7,595 nt of DNA from CAYWLI01 sp964519535 (GTDB lineage Bacteria > Desulfobacterota > B13-G15 > RBG-16-54-18), in contig CAZFIR010000100.1 in assembly GCA_964519535.1 (NCBI GenBank), forward strand, positions 1 to 7,595, read 5' to 3'. Position 1 is the first letter of the stretch. Every line of letters begins with the position of its first letter. This document shows positions 1 to 7,292 of the stretch, piece after piece. Under the pieces are notes generated by a model that did not search any database, was not told the origin of the DNA, and saw only the letters and a program-made list of their open reading frames with translations. The position numbers and the translations under genes are program-made.

Positions 1-691
1 CTGCACCGAGCACGAAAAGGCCCGTAAACCGGTTTCTCATAAAAAACCCTATCGCATGAAGCGGATTGATGGACGTGAGGACTTCGGGAACGGCAACGAT
101 CCACCGTACCCCGAGAACCGCGATGGTACAGAACCAGAGGAGCATGAGGGGCCCGAATACCGCCCCCACGGCCCCGGTACCCCGCCGCTGAAAGAGGAAC
201 AAGGCACAGAGGATTACGATGGTAAGGGGGATCACATAATGGTCGAAAAGGGGCGTGGCGATCTTGAGCCCCTCAACCGCACTGAGGACCGAGATGGCAG
301 GTGTGATCATGCCATCGCCGTAGAGGAGGGCAGCTCCGAAAATACCGATGCCGAGAAGAACTCGACGATACCGCACCCTGTTACTTTTCTTGGCAACAAC
401 AAGCGCGAGCAAGGCGAGGATGCCGCCTTCCCCGTGGTTGTCCGCGCGCATGACAAACGTCACGTACTTGAAAGAAATGATGATCATAAGCGCCCAGAAA
501 ATGAGCGAGAGGATGCCGAGGACGTTTTCGGGGCTAATCATGATGCCGTATTCTGTAGAGAAGCATTGGCGAAGGGCATAGAGAGGACTCGTCCCGATGT
601 CCCCAAAAACAACGCCGAGGGCGCCGAGCGCCAGTGCACGCGTCCTCTCAGCATGTGGCTCTGCGGGTTTAACGTTCTTATGGGCAGTCAT
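1..691 (-). CDS. kup: Kup/Trk-family low-affinity K+ transporter, N-terminal part (3' end beyond the left edge)
   Basis: Translating the minus strand from the ATG at 691 gives 230 residues with no stop before the window edge. Kup proteins are inner-membrane K+ uptake systems, generally regarded as K+/H+ symporters. Family signatures are visible: GVVFGDIGTSPLYAL at residues 26-40 (first membrane helix), RADNHGEGG at 82-90, and LLYGDGMITPAISVLSAVEGL around 122-142. The position where E. coli Kup has a glutamate (FYGE) is an aspartate (D126), a variant I recall in other Kup proteins. The family is usually about 620-630 residues, so roughly the first third is present. The start is well fixed: an in-frame TGA lies ten codons upstream and no other start codon occurs between. 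The Shine-Dalgarno is weak. The gene follows the LysE-type gene by 30 bp, so co-transcription is likely. It is G+C-richer than that neighbour (sampled lines 52-67%). Confidence 0.95.
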   Translation of the reverse strand, partial: MTAHKNVKPAEPHAERTRALALGALGVVFGDIGTSPLYALRQCFSTEYGIMISPENVLGILSLIFWALMIIISFKYVTFVMRADNHGEGGILALLALVVAKKSNRVRYRRVLLGIGIFGAALLYGDGMITPAISVLSAVEGLKIATPLFDHYVIPLTIVILCALFLFQRRGTGAVGAVFGPLMLLWFCTIAVLGVRWIVAVPEVLTSINPLHAIGFFMRNRFTGLFVLGA

Positions 692-721
692 TGTCTTTTT
701 GCGTCCGGCGGTCTTAAATCA

Positions 722-1366
722 CTAGCCAAATAAGCCTTTTAAGGAACTAATAAGAAAATAAATAGATAACATGACAAGCGCAACCCCTAGTACTAAATAG
801 ACTTTTTGCATAGCTTTGTTTGAGACAAATTTTTTAGCCCAATGCAAAACCATGGCTAACGTTGTTAAATACGTAGCGAGCCCCAAGCCCCCAAAAAAGA
901 GAAATAAGAGGGAAATGCTTGGAGTAAGTGTGTCCATCAGTTGTAAATGTTTCACAATTTGGACGCCGATGAGCCACCAGAAGATCATCATGGGGTTGGT
1001 TATCGCAAGGGAGAAACCCGTCACAAAAGATATTCGTCTGCTTTTCAGAAAAGAATGGTTAAGATCCAGGAGATGCGATTGAGTGCTTTGTCTCAATGTG
1101 AAAAAGGCCAAGATCCAGAGGATTACGGTACCAATGAGCTCAAAGACAGCGACTATGGCACGATTATCAAAAAAAGGCGCTATCCCAAATAAAGCGATAA
1201 AGCCGTACATGACATCAGAAGAAACGGAACCAAAAACTACCATCAAAGCAGCCCGAAGGTGATTGTTCAGGGAGCGTTTCGCAATCTCGATCTGGGTTGC
1301 CCCAATGGGAATGGCGGTGAAGAAACCCATAATGTATACCAGCAGAAATAGTAAAAATATCTTCAC
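722..1366 (-). CDS. LysE-type transporter (putative amino acid exporter)
   Basis: This 214-residue, very hydrophobic protein has about six predicted membrane segments (roughly residues 3-25, 38-64, 70-91, 112-136, 146-172, 190-212). Its length and layout match the LysE/RhtB family, which exports amino acids or related small molecules across the inner membrane. Matching motifs are the first-helix TAIPIGATQ (17-25), where many homologues read PGP, and GFSLAITNPMMIFWW (117-131), corresponding to the family's conserved G...NP segment before the middle helix. The start is GTG at 1366: the in-frame TAA only five codons upstream leaves no longer option, and the next ATG (codon 13) would cut the first helix. 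The ribosome site is poor (GGAA). It lies 26 bp after the GT9 gene and 30 bp before kup. Base composition is A+T-rich, especially near the 3' end. The substrate cannot be told from sequence; a cadmium- or homoserine-type exporter is not excluded. Confidence 0.8.
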   Translation of the reverse strand: MKIFLLFLLVYIMGFFTAIPIGATQIEIAKRSLNNHLRAALMVVFGSVSSDVMYGFIALFGIAPFFDNRAIVAVFELIGTVILWILAFFTLRQSTQSHLLDLNHSFLKSRRISFVTGFSLAITNPMMIFWWLIGVQIVKHLQLMDTLTPSISLLFLFFGGLGLATYLTTLAMVLHWAKKFVSNKAMQKVYLVLGVALVMLSIYFLISSLKGLFG

Positions 1367-1392
1367 TTGTTTTTCCGGTTATCTTAAAGGTA

Positions 1393-2730
1393 TCATCGTG
1401 AGAAAATGCTGGCTGTCTCCAATGCTTCAGGTGAACCGTTTTTAACAACGCTTAAATAAGAACGTATATCAGACAGAATTTTTTCGGTGTCTATAAACTC
1501 AAAGCAATGCACAGCTTTGCACGTTTTTGCCATTTTGTTAATACAGGTAATATTGCGACACGGACTCTCCGAAATATAGACGTGTGAAGGCGCTTCCTGA
1601 TTGGCCGGGAGAAATTCAGGAAGTTCAGAATCGTAACCGTAAATACGGGCCGGAGTTGCCCCAAAAATTGAAAAAATGGCCGTCTTATTCCTGAATGTAT
1701 ACGTCTTTGATCTGGCGACCTTATGTGCCCCGGCGATATGCAAAAGGCCCGTATCCCCAGTAATAAAGAGATCAGCGAAATCGATCAAGGCCGCATAACA
1801 ATCCAACGGCATGGAAGGGGGAATTATAGTTATTTTATGCCGTTGGGGAAACGACAAAGGTTTGAGAAGACTTAATTCAATATACTTCGCTGTGTGACCG
1901 GCTCCCAATACAATCCTATATGGTAATTGTGCAAGCTTTGTTATTATAGAAACTTGTAGCTCTAAGGGGACACGGGTGAAGGGGGAAGATGCGTCCGGAT
2001 TATAGAAAATCAACGGATCACCGTTGAAAAGATTGTTACTTTTTAAAAAATGCCGGGCCTGTTCAATTGTGCTATCCGAGAGGGTGAGGGTTATACCTCT
2101 AAAAGGCTTTTTTCTTTTGGGTATCATGCGACCCGAAAACAATGTATGAATAAATTGATGGACTTGGTGAACAACATGATTTTTGCCTGTTGAGTCCTTT
2201 TCATTCCGCATCAGTATTGAAGCCAGGGCTACATAGTTTATCACTTTTTGTCCTTGAGGGAATAGTCCATTTTCTTTGAAGAAGGGGCAAAAATTAAAAA
2301 TCACATCGTAGTGGTATTTTGCAACAATGCGTTCAATACTTCTAGAATCATTTTTATTTGGCAAAAGCGGGCCCGTAAAAACCGGCCACAGAGTTGAAAT
2401 TTCAGGGTTGCCTTCGATTAAGTTCGCCGCAGCGCGGTTAATCATATAATCGATTTCAGCATCAGGGAAAAAATCACGCAACGCGGATATGCTTGCCTGT
2501 AAGTTGATCGCATCTCCGATATTCAGGTCTCCTATGACCAAGATCCTGCGAAATTCCTCTATCTGCTTTAATCGATTGATATCTTTTTGCAGTCCTATGT
2601 TAATTAAAAATTGGTTACCTAACAAGCCTGTAATCATTGTATTAAGCAACCAGGCTCCCATGCGAGGGGAAAAATCCGTGAGCAAACTTGATGTTCTGAA
2701 GAATGTTTTGTAAGGCATCTTTTTTCTCAT
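1393..2730 (-). CDS. GT9 family (heptosyltransferase-like) glycosyltransferase with Cys4 C-terminal segment
   Basis: A 445-residue protein with the two-Rossmann-fold (GT-B) layout of glycosyltransferase family 9, which transfers heptose or other sugars in LPS core or surface glycan assembly on the cytoplasmic side of the inner membrane. The N-terminal domain begins with ILVIGDLNIGDAINLQASI (63-81); D73 aligns with the catalytic-type Asp of heptosyltransferases. The C-terminal domain carries DLFITGDTGLLHIAGA (320-335), the family's sugar-nucleotide-binding D-x-G-x-x-H signature, followed by IFSIFGATPARIYGY (352-366). Two features are less usual: about 62 residues precede the first Rossmann strand, and cysteines at 391, 396, 404 and 409 form C-x4-C-x7-C-x4-C near the end. 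The ATG at 2730 is supported by AAGGTGAG five bases upstream; M5 is a weaker option. The A+T content is higher than in the flanking permease and ATPase. The acceptor and donor sugars are unknown, and no other glycan genes are visible nearby. Confidence 0.88.
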   Translation of the reverse strand: MRKKMPYKTFFRTSSLLTDFSPRMGAWLLNTMITGLLGNQFLINIGLQKDINRLKQIEEFRRILVIGDLNIGDAINLQASISALRDFFPDAEIDYMINRAAANLIEGNPEISTLWPVFTGPLLPNKNDSRSIERIVAKYHYDVIFNFCPFFKENGLFPQGQKVINYVALASILMRNEKDSTGKNHVVHQVHQFIHTLFSGRMIPKRKKPFRGITLTLSDSTIEQARHFLKSNNLFNGDPLIFYNPDASSPFTRVPLELQVSIITKLAQLPYRIVLGAGHTAKYIELSLLKPLSFPQRHKITIIPPSMPLDCYAALIDFADLFITGDTGLLHIAGAHKVARSKTYTFRNKTAIFSIFGATPARIYGYDSELPEFLPANQEAPSHVYISESPCRNITCINKMAKTCKAVHCFEFIDTEKILSDIRSYLSVVKNGSPEALETASIFSR

Positions 2731-2733
2731 CTT

Positions 2734-2741
2734 CTCACCTT
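2734..2741 (-). promoter_or_regulatory. Shine-Dalgarno of the GT9 gene
   Basis: Read on the minus strand this is AAGGTGAG, followed by AAG and then the ATG at 2730. It supports that ATG over the in-frame ATG four codons later. Confidence 0.7.
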
Positions 2742-2795
2742 ATTAGAACGTCTCTGTCAGGGCACTTTTTGATAATGGACCAAAAATATGAGAAG

Positions 2796-2824
2796 AATAT
2801 AAAACATACTGCTTAGGGATGCAA
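2796..2824 (-). promoter_or_regulatory. Possible sigma-70-type promoter ahead of the GT9 gene
   Basis: On the minus strand the 107-bp gap contains TTGCAT (2824-2819), a 17-bp spacer and TATATT (2801-2796). The -10 matches consensus at 5 of 6 positions but the -35 at only 3 of 6. A start near 2789 would give a leader of about 58 bases. This is the longest gap between genes in the window, and no terminator stem with a T-run is seen after the permease stop, so read-through from the permease is equally possible. Confidence 0.3.
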
Positions 2825-2837
2825 GGCCATATCTCAC

Positions 2838-4145
2838 TTATGATTCAATATCCCATTCAAGCAAAGGTCGGATTTCCCTCCCCGTAACCACTCGGTAAAC
2901 TATCTCAATTGTGAAAGCCAGCCCAACCATAACTCCCAGTACTCCTAGTTCTTTTGGTGATGTGGTTGCCCTCTGCCAGATTAATGCTCCTAAAGCGCTC
3001 AGGCAAACGGCAACGCCCAAAATAGCTATCCATCTATGACTTCCGGTTTTTGCGTACAGTCGAACATGAGCGGCATTCACCGCGGCAAAGATGAGCAAAA
3101 AACCAGCGCTCCCCATCATGGAAATGCTCGTGAGATCGAACAGGTTTGCTACCAACAAAGTAAGCCCAGAAGTAATAAGCAACCCTTCGACAGGACGATT
3201 CCAAATCTTTCTTTCCAGCATTTCCGGCAGTTCTCCATCTTTGGCGATAATATAGCTGATACGGGAAGCCCCATAGAAAGTGGCATTGATCGCAGACCCT
3301 GTTGACAAAAGCGCCGCAATCGCAATTAAGGTAAAGCCGACACCTCCCAGAAAAGGGCGGGCAGCTACGGCAAGGGCGTAATCCTTGGCCCCTATGATCT
3401 CACTTATGGGGAGATTTCCCACGGTCACTGCGGAAACCAAAATATACAGTGCGATGACAAAGCCGACTGCAGAATAATAGGCGCGGGGTAGTGTCTTTAT
3501 AGGATTTCTTACATCCCCGGCCGTGTTGGCGATGAGCTCAAACCCCTCATAGGCCAAAAAAATGATCATTCCCCCTGCGAGCAACTGAATGGAGTTTGAC
3601 CAATTCGATGGATCCAGGTGATGAAGGTTCACACTCCACAAACCCGCCCCAATGAAAAGCAGCAAAATTGCGACTTTGAATCCAACGATCCATTCTTCAG
3701 ATTCTCCCACGGCCTTGGAACCAAAAATATTGAGAGCGGCTAGAAAGATAACAGCACCACTGATGAATATGTGTTTCCAAATCGTCTGGGTAGATAGAGA
3801 AAAGAAACTGGCGCCGTAGCTGCCAAAGGCGTACGCATACAGGGAGAGCATCACAACGTAACTCAACCAGAGCAACACGTTAAGTCCTCCGGTGAGCACC
3901 CCCGGTCCAAATGCCTGATTCAAGAATTCAACCGTCCCTCCCTGGCTTGGATAGGTCACCGATAATCGAGCATATGAATAGGATGTAATCAAAGCAACCA
4001 TACCTGCCAGGGCGAACGCGATGGGGGTGCCGCCGCGCGCAAGCTGGACGGCTAAACCTAGTACGGCAAAGATGCCGCCCCCCACCATACCCCCGATACC
4101 AATGGCGACGACGGACCAGTATCCTAAGGGTTTATTATTGCCCAT
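2838..4145 (-). CDS. APC-superfamily amino acid permease
   Basis: A 435-residue integral membrane protein with about twelve hydrophobic segments, the usual size and shape of amino acid-polyamine-organocation transporters, which take up amino acids or amines by proton symport or exchange. The first helix has the substrate-backbone-binding glycine motif GIGGMVGGGIF (16-26). The helix 6 region reads GGMIIFLAYEGFELIANTAGD (191-211) followed by RNPIKTLPRA (213-222), a hallmark of the family. STGSAINATFYGASRISYIIA (281-301) and DGELPEML (303-310) are the typical helix 8 and following loop. The ATG at 4145 is the only plausible start, since an in-frame TGA lies three codons upstream; its Shine-Dalgarno is poor, suggesting coupling to the ATPase, whose stop is 28 bp upstream. 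Substrate specificity cannot be assigned. An electrogenic H+ pump in the same unit would supply the gradient for uptake, which is inference. Confidence 0.9.
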   Translation of the reverse strand: MGNNKPLGYWSVVAIGIGGMVGGGIFAVLGLAVQLARGGTPIAFALAGMVALITSYSYARLSVTYPSQGGTVEFLNQAFGPGVLTGGLNVLLWLSYVVMLSLYAYAFGSYGASFFSLSTQTIWKHIFISGAVIFLAALNIFGSKAVGESEEWIVGFKVAILLLFIGAGLWSVNLHHLDPSNWSNSIQLLAGGMIIFLAYEGFELIANTAGDVRNPIKTLPRAYYSAVGFVIALYILVSAVTVGNLPISEIIGAKDYALAVAARPFLGGVGFTLIAIAALLSTGSAINATFYGASRISYIIAKDGELPEMLERKIWNRPVEGLLITSGLTLLVANLFDLTSISMMGSAGFLLIFAAVNAAHVRLYAKTGSHRWIAILGVAVCLSALGALIWQRATTSPKELGVLGVMVGLAFTIEIVYRVVTGREIRPLLEWDIES

Positions 4146-4173
4146 TTCAATTCAATGCGATGGTCTCTGTGTT

Positions 4174-6636
4174 TTATCCCTTAACTGTCTTGGCCAAGAA
4201 ACCGGGGTGTTGAGGATCAAAGATCCGGTATGCAGCGAGTTTTACCCGGTCATTAAACAGGAACCAAACTATGGCGTAGCCCCAGACAAACAGGGCCCAA
4301 GTCCAACCAATCGGGGCCATAAATAGTCCGTATACGGCGATCAAGGTAGCGATACATTGTGTGCCTACTACCGCTCCGAGCAAAATTGGTGCGGGTTTAA
4401 AGGACCAAAAAGGTCCTCGGGTACGGGTGACGAAGATGGTCAGGTGACCGGCAACAGACAGCTTCAGGTACATCAGGGATTGGATCATCTCCCTGTTTAT
4501 ATGGAAAACGCGCTCACCCAAATAAAAGAGGCCGAAAGATGCCAGCACCCCGGCAAAACCTAATACGGTGGCCAAGCCTAACACCGTTCTCATGTTCCAG
4601 GCTTCAGGTTCGTTAGAGTAACGGGTGCGGTCATAGGCGATGGATAAGATCGCCCCGTCGTTGAGCACCGCCAACAGGACGATCATGATTGCAGTCACTG
4701 GATAGAAGTTAAAGACCAATATGGAGAGGGTAATGAATAATAACACGCGGATCGTCTCGGCAATGCGGTAGGTGGCATAGCTGTTCATGCGCTGGAATAT
4801 CTTGCGGCTCTCCTTGATGGCATCGATAATGACCGAAAGCCCCGGCAGGGTGAGCACGATGTCTGCTGCGGATTTGGCCGCATCCGTGGCACCGGCAACG
4901 GCAATTCCCGCATCGGCCTTTTTCAGGGCAGGGGCATCATTGACACCATCCCCTGTCATACCGACGATATGCCCCTTGTCTTGGAGCAGTTCGACGATGT
5001 GGTACTTATGCTCGGGAAAGACCTGGGCAAATCCATCGGCATCTTCGACGATGCGCTGCGCCTCTTTGTCAGGTTTTTCCAAAAAAGAAGAGGCCGGCAA
5101 GATATTCGTGCCCAAGCTTACCTGCCGTGCGATCTCCTTGGCAATGGCGGCATGATCACCGGTGACCATCTTGACCTTTACCTCCATGGATTGAGCTGTC
5201 TTGATGGTCTCTGCTGAATCCTCGCGGGGAGGATCGTAAAGCCCGATCAAGCCAATATACTGCCAGTTCTCATCTCCGTCCGTCCTGGCTACGCCGAGGG
5301 GCCGGTATCCCTCGGAGGCAAAGGAATTGACCAATTCCTCGACTTTCGGGCCCAAGGCCTCTTGGTCAGCAACGAGCGCAAGGATGGCTTGCGGCGCCCC
5401 CTTGGCTGCTTTAAAATGCTTGCCAGCGGTATCCTCAACGGTGGCTATGGCCCGCTTGGAGTTCGGATCAAAGGGTGTAAATTCAGAAACTTTGTAGTTA
5501 GCAGCTTTACCACTCAGTTCATCTTCCTTCTTGACCTTGGCGATAATAGCATCATCAATGGGATCCTGGTTCTCCTCCTTGGATGCCAGGGTTGCAAAGA
5601 GCAAGACTTCATTTTCTTGAAATCCCTCGAAGGGTTTCACCGCGCCAACCGTGATCTTATTTTGGGTGATGGTGCCGGTCTTATCCGCGCACAAGACATC
5701 CATGCCCGCCATTTCCTCGATAGCAACCAGTTTGCTCACGATGGCTTCCTTTTTAGCCAGTGCCATCGCCCCCACGGCCATGGTAACCGAGAGGACCGCC
5801 GGAAGCGCGGCCGGTATGGCCGCAATCGTCAGAATCAAGGCAAACTGGAGTGTCTCCAACATGCCTTCGTGACGGAAGAGGGCGGCAAGAAAGATAATTG
5901 CCACCAGTGCAAGCGCAAGAAAAATTAAGTAATCACCGATTTTGATCACGGCCTTCTGAAAGTGGCTCTGGGTCTTGGCTTCTTCTACGAGCTTGGCGGT
6001 CTTGCCAAAATAGGTGTTCATTCCCGTCGTGATCACCAGCCCATTCATCTCCCCCTGGCGGGCGATGGAGCCGGAGTACGCAACATCGGCGGGATGCTTT
6101 TCCACGGGGAGCGATTCTCCGGTCAAGGCCGATTCGTCGGTCAGCAGATAATCGCCCTCAAAGAGCTTAATGTCGGCAGGAATAATCACACCCAGACGCA
6201 CACGCACCACATCACCCGGCACCAGTTCCCGGGCGTCCACCTCAATCCATTTACCATCACGCAATACCCTGCCCTTAAGCGCCAGCCGCTGTTTCAGCAA
6301 TTCAATGGCGTTATCCGCCTTGTGTTCTTCCCAGAAGCCCACGACGGCGTTTAAAACCAGCAGGGCAAAGATGATCCAGAAATCCTCCCAATGGTGCACA
6401 ATCGCCGACAAGATGGCTGCGATCTCGATCATCCAAGGTATCGGCCCCCAAAAATAGCTCAATAACTTGAGAAGGGGGTTGACCTTCTTTTCGGCAATTT
6501 CATTATAGCCGTATTGTTCCAGTCGCTTTTTTGCTTCTGAAGCAGACAGGCCCTTGTCACTCGACGAGAGCTTTTGAAACAGCTCTTTGATAGAAGCCTT
6601 TTTTGCCCCCTCTGTACTGATAGTATTCTGATCCAT
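4174..6636 (-). CDS. Plasma-membrane-type (P3A) proton-translocating P-type ATPase
   Basis: An 820-residue P-type ATPase that expels H+ at the cost of ATP. All core elements are present: N-terminal cation-ATPase domain (about 13-80), actuator loop TGES (172-175), helix 4 IPAALPAVLSVTMAVGA (274-290), phosphorylation site DKTGT with D318, nucleotide-binding KGAP (412-415), TGDH (492-495) and hinge GDGVNDAPA (562-570). The helix 4 stretch through EEMAGMDVLCADKTGT closely resembles plant AHA2. The residues tied to proton transport there also seem conserved: N96 (AHA2 N106), R630 (R655) and D660 in VLND (D684). This points to H+ rather than Ca2+ or heavy metals. The plant C-terminal autoinhibitory domain is absent; only a short tail follows the last helix. 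The start is set at 6636 because GGAGGAGGT lies seven bases before it; an in-frame ATG at 6654 would add six residues encoded by that very site. It follows the GNAT gene by 23 bp. Confidence 0.95.
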   Translation of the reverse strand: MDQNTISTEGAKKASIKELFQKLSSSDKGLSASEAKKRLEQYGYNEIAEKKVNPLLKLLSYFWGPIPWMIEIAAILSAIVHHWEDFWIIFALLVLNAVVGFWEEHKADNAIELLKQRLALKGRVLRDGKWIEVDARELVPGDVVRVRLGVIIPADIKLFEGDYLLTDESALTGESLPVEKHPADVAYSGSIARQGEMNGLVITTGMNTYFGKTAKLVEEAKTQSHFQKAVIKIGDYLIFLALALVAIIFLAALFRHEGMLETLQFALILTIAAIPAALPAVLSVTMAVGAMALAKKEAIVSKLVAIEEMAGMDVLCADKTGTITQNKITVGAVKPFEGFQENEVLLFATLASKEENQDPIDDAIIAKVKKEDELSGKAANYKVSEFTPFDPNSKRAIATVEDTAGKHFKAAKGAPQAILALVADQEALGPKVEELVNSFASEGYRPLGVARTDGDENWQYIGLIGLYDPPREDSAETIKTAQSMEVKVKMVTGDHAAIAKEIARQVSLGTNILPASSFLEKPDKEAQRIVEDADGFAQVFPEHKYHIVELLQDKGHIVGMTGDGVNDAPALKKADAGIAVAGATDAAKSAADIVLTLPGLSVIIDAIKESRKIFQRMNSYATYRIAETIRVLLFITLSILVFNFYPVTAIMIVLLAVLNDGAILSIAYDRTRYSNEPEAWNMRTVLGLATVLGFAGVLASFGLFYLGERVFHINREMIQSLMYLKLSVAGHLTIFVTRTRGPFWSFKPAPILLGAVVGTQCIATLIAVYGLFMAPIGWTWALFVWGYAIVWFLFNDRVKLAAYRIFDPQHPGFLAKTVKG

Positions 6637-6643
6637 AGTAAGT

Positions 6644-6652
6644 ACCTCCTCC
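6644..6652 (-). promoter_or_regulatory. Very strong Shine-Dalgarno of the ATPase gene
   Basis: GGAGGAGGT on the minus strand, seven bases before the ATG at 6636. It is the best ribosome-binding site in the window and decides the start. The upstream ATG at 6654 overlaps this site and has no comparable signal of its own. It suggests the pump is translated at a higher rate than its neighbours. Confidence 0.85.
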
Positions 6653-6659
6653 ATCCAAG

Positions 6660-7226
6660 TCAGACTTTATTATGACTTTTATTCTTTTTCATAAAGAATC
6701 TGTCTTGATAATGGCCATAAATTTCAAAGCCAAGCTTCCTGGAGAAGCATAAAGATGGCATATTAGTTTTTAAGATCTCACCATAGACTGTTTCTACCAG
6801 TCCGTTCTTTTCCAGCGAGTCCAGGAGCGGACCAAGCGCTTGTTGGCCGTGTCCTCGTTTTCGATCTTGAGGCTTAAAAATGGTCAGTGACAGCCATAGA
6901 CTTTTCCCTATCTCAATGTTGTAAAGTCCGACCAAGCCGATAATCCTCGGTTTACGGTTTTCTACAGCTTCAATGACATACACTACATGAAAGGTGTTGA
7001 TCATCCATCTCCAAAAAGAGAATGAAGATCTAAACAGTTTGTTTTCAACGCCATATGCTGCCAACAAAATCTCCGAATCGAACAACGAATATAATACGGG
7101 CACATCTCTAAGCCGATACAAACGCAGGGTAGTCGCGTCATTGTTTATCCGGCGATCGAATCTGATGATTTTGACCCCCCACAGATGAGAGATTCTCTTC
7201 CCCAATTTGGACAATGGACTTTCCAT
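6660..7226 (-). CDS. GNAT-family N-acetyltransferase (acyl acceptor unknown)
   Basis: A 188-residue soluble protein with the GCN5-related acetyltransferase pattern, which moves an acetyl group from acetyl-CoA to an amine. LRLYRLRDVPVLYSLF (34-49) matches the opening strand and helix. RIIGLVGLYNIEIGKSLWLSL (94-114) matches the central strands. DRKRGHGQQALGPLLDSL (121-138) carries the pyrophosphate-binding R-x-x-G-x-G/A turn (R124, G125, G127). NMPSLCFSRKLGFEIYGHYQD (155-175) matches the C-terminal N...S..F..KLGF element. About 30 residues precede the domain. The ATG at 7226 is the only clear start, because an in-frame TGA lies five codons upstream; a purine-rich stretch (TGAGATGAGAAA) may act as the ribosome site. 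The gene sits 23 bp before the proton ATPase and 66 bp after the CBS gene. It is A+T-rich (about 38% G+C in sampled lines) compared with the ATPase. The acceptor cannot be inferred; protein, antibiotic and small-amine acceptors all remain possible. Confidence 0.82.
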   Translation of the reverse strand: MESPLSKLGKRISHLWGVKIIRFDRRINNDATTLRLYRLRDVPVLYSLFDSEILLAAYGVENKLFRSSFSFWRWMINTFHVVYVIEAVENRKPRIIGLVGLYNIEIGKSLWLSLTIFKPQDRKRGHGQQALGPLLDSLEKNGLVETVYGEILKTNMPSLCFSRKLGFEIYGHYQDRFFMKKNKSHNKV

Positions 7227-7292
7227 GCGTTTCTCATCTCAACAGAATGCAGACCAAAGAATGATGCAACGTGCAAAAAACGATGGCCATTC

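Noticed and set aside
692..721. Possible terminator between LysE and kup
   Set aside because: The 30-bp gap has a G+C-rich patch but no stem followed by a T-run in the direction of transcription.
56..733. 225-residue plus-strand reading frame
   Set aside because: It is antisense to the clear Kup frame. Its product is strongly charged with no recognisable domain, the pattern expected of the complement of a G+C-rich membrane-protein gene.
1215..1448. 77-residue minus-strand frame overlapping the start of the LysE gene and end of the GT9 gene
   Set aside because: It overlaps two convincing genes in another frame and shows no domain.
5362..5928. 188-residue plus-strand reading frame, and other plus-strand frames at 4787-5155 and 5962-6354
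   Set aside because: All are antisense to the conserved ATPase, lack domains and ribosome sites, and are by-products of its codon usage.
6637..6654. Six-codon N-terminal extension of the ATPase from the ATG at 6654
   Set aside because: These codons are made of the GGAGGAGGT ribosome-binding site for the ATG at 6636, and the upstream ATG has no good site of its own.
7227..7292. Possible promoter or terminator between the CBS gene and the GNAT gene
   Set aside because: TTGCAC and TTGCAT occur on the minus strand, but no acceptable -10 hexamer follows at 16-18 bp and no stable stem with a T-run is seen.
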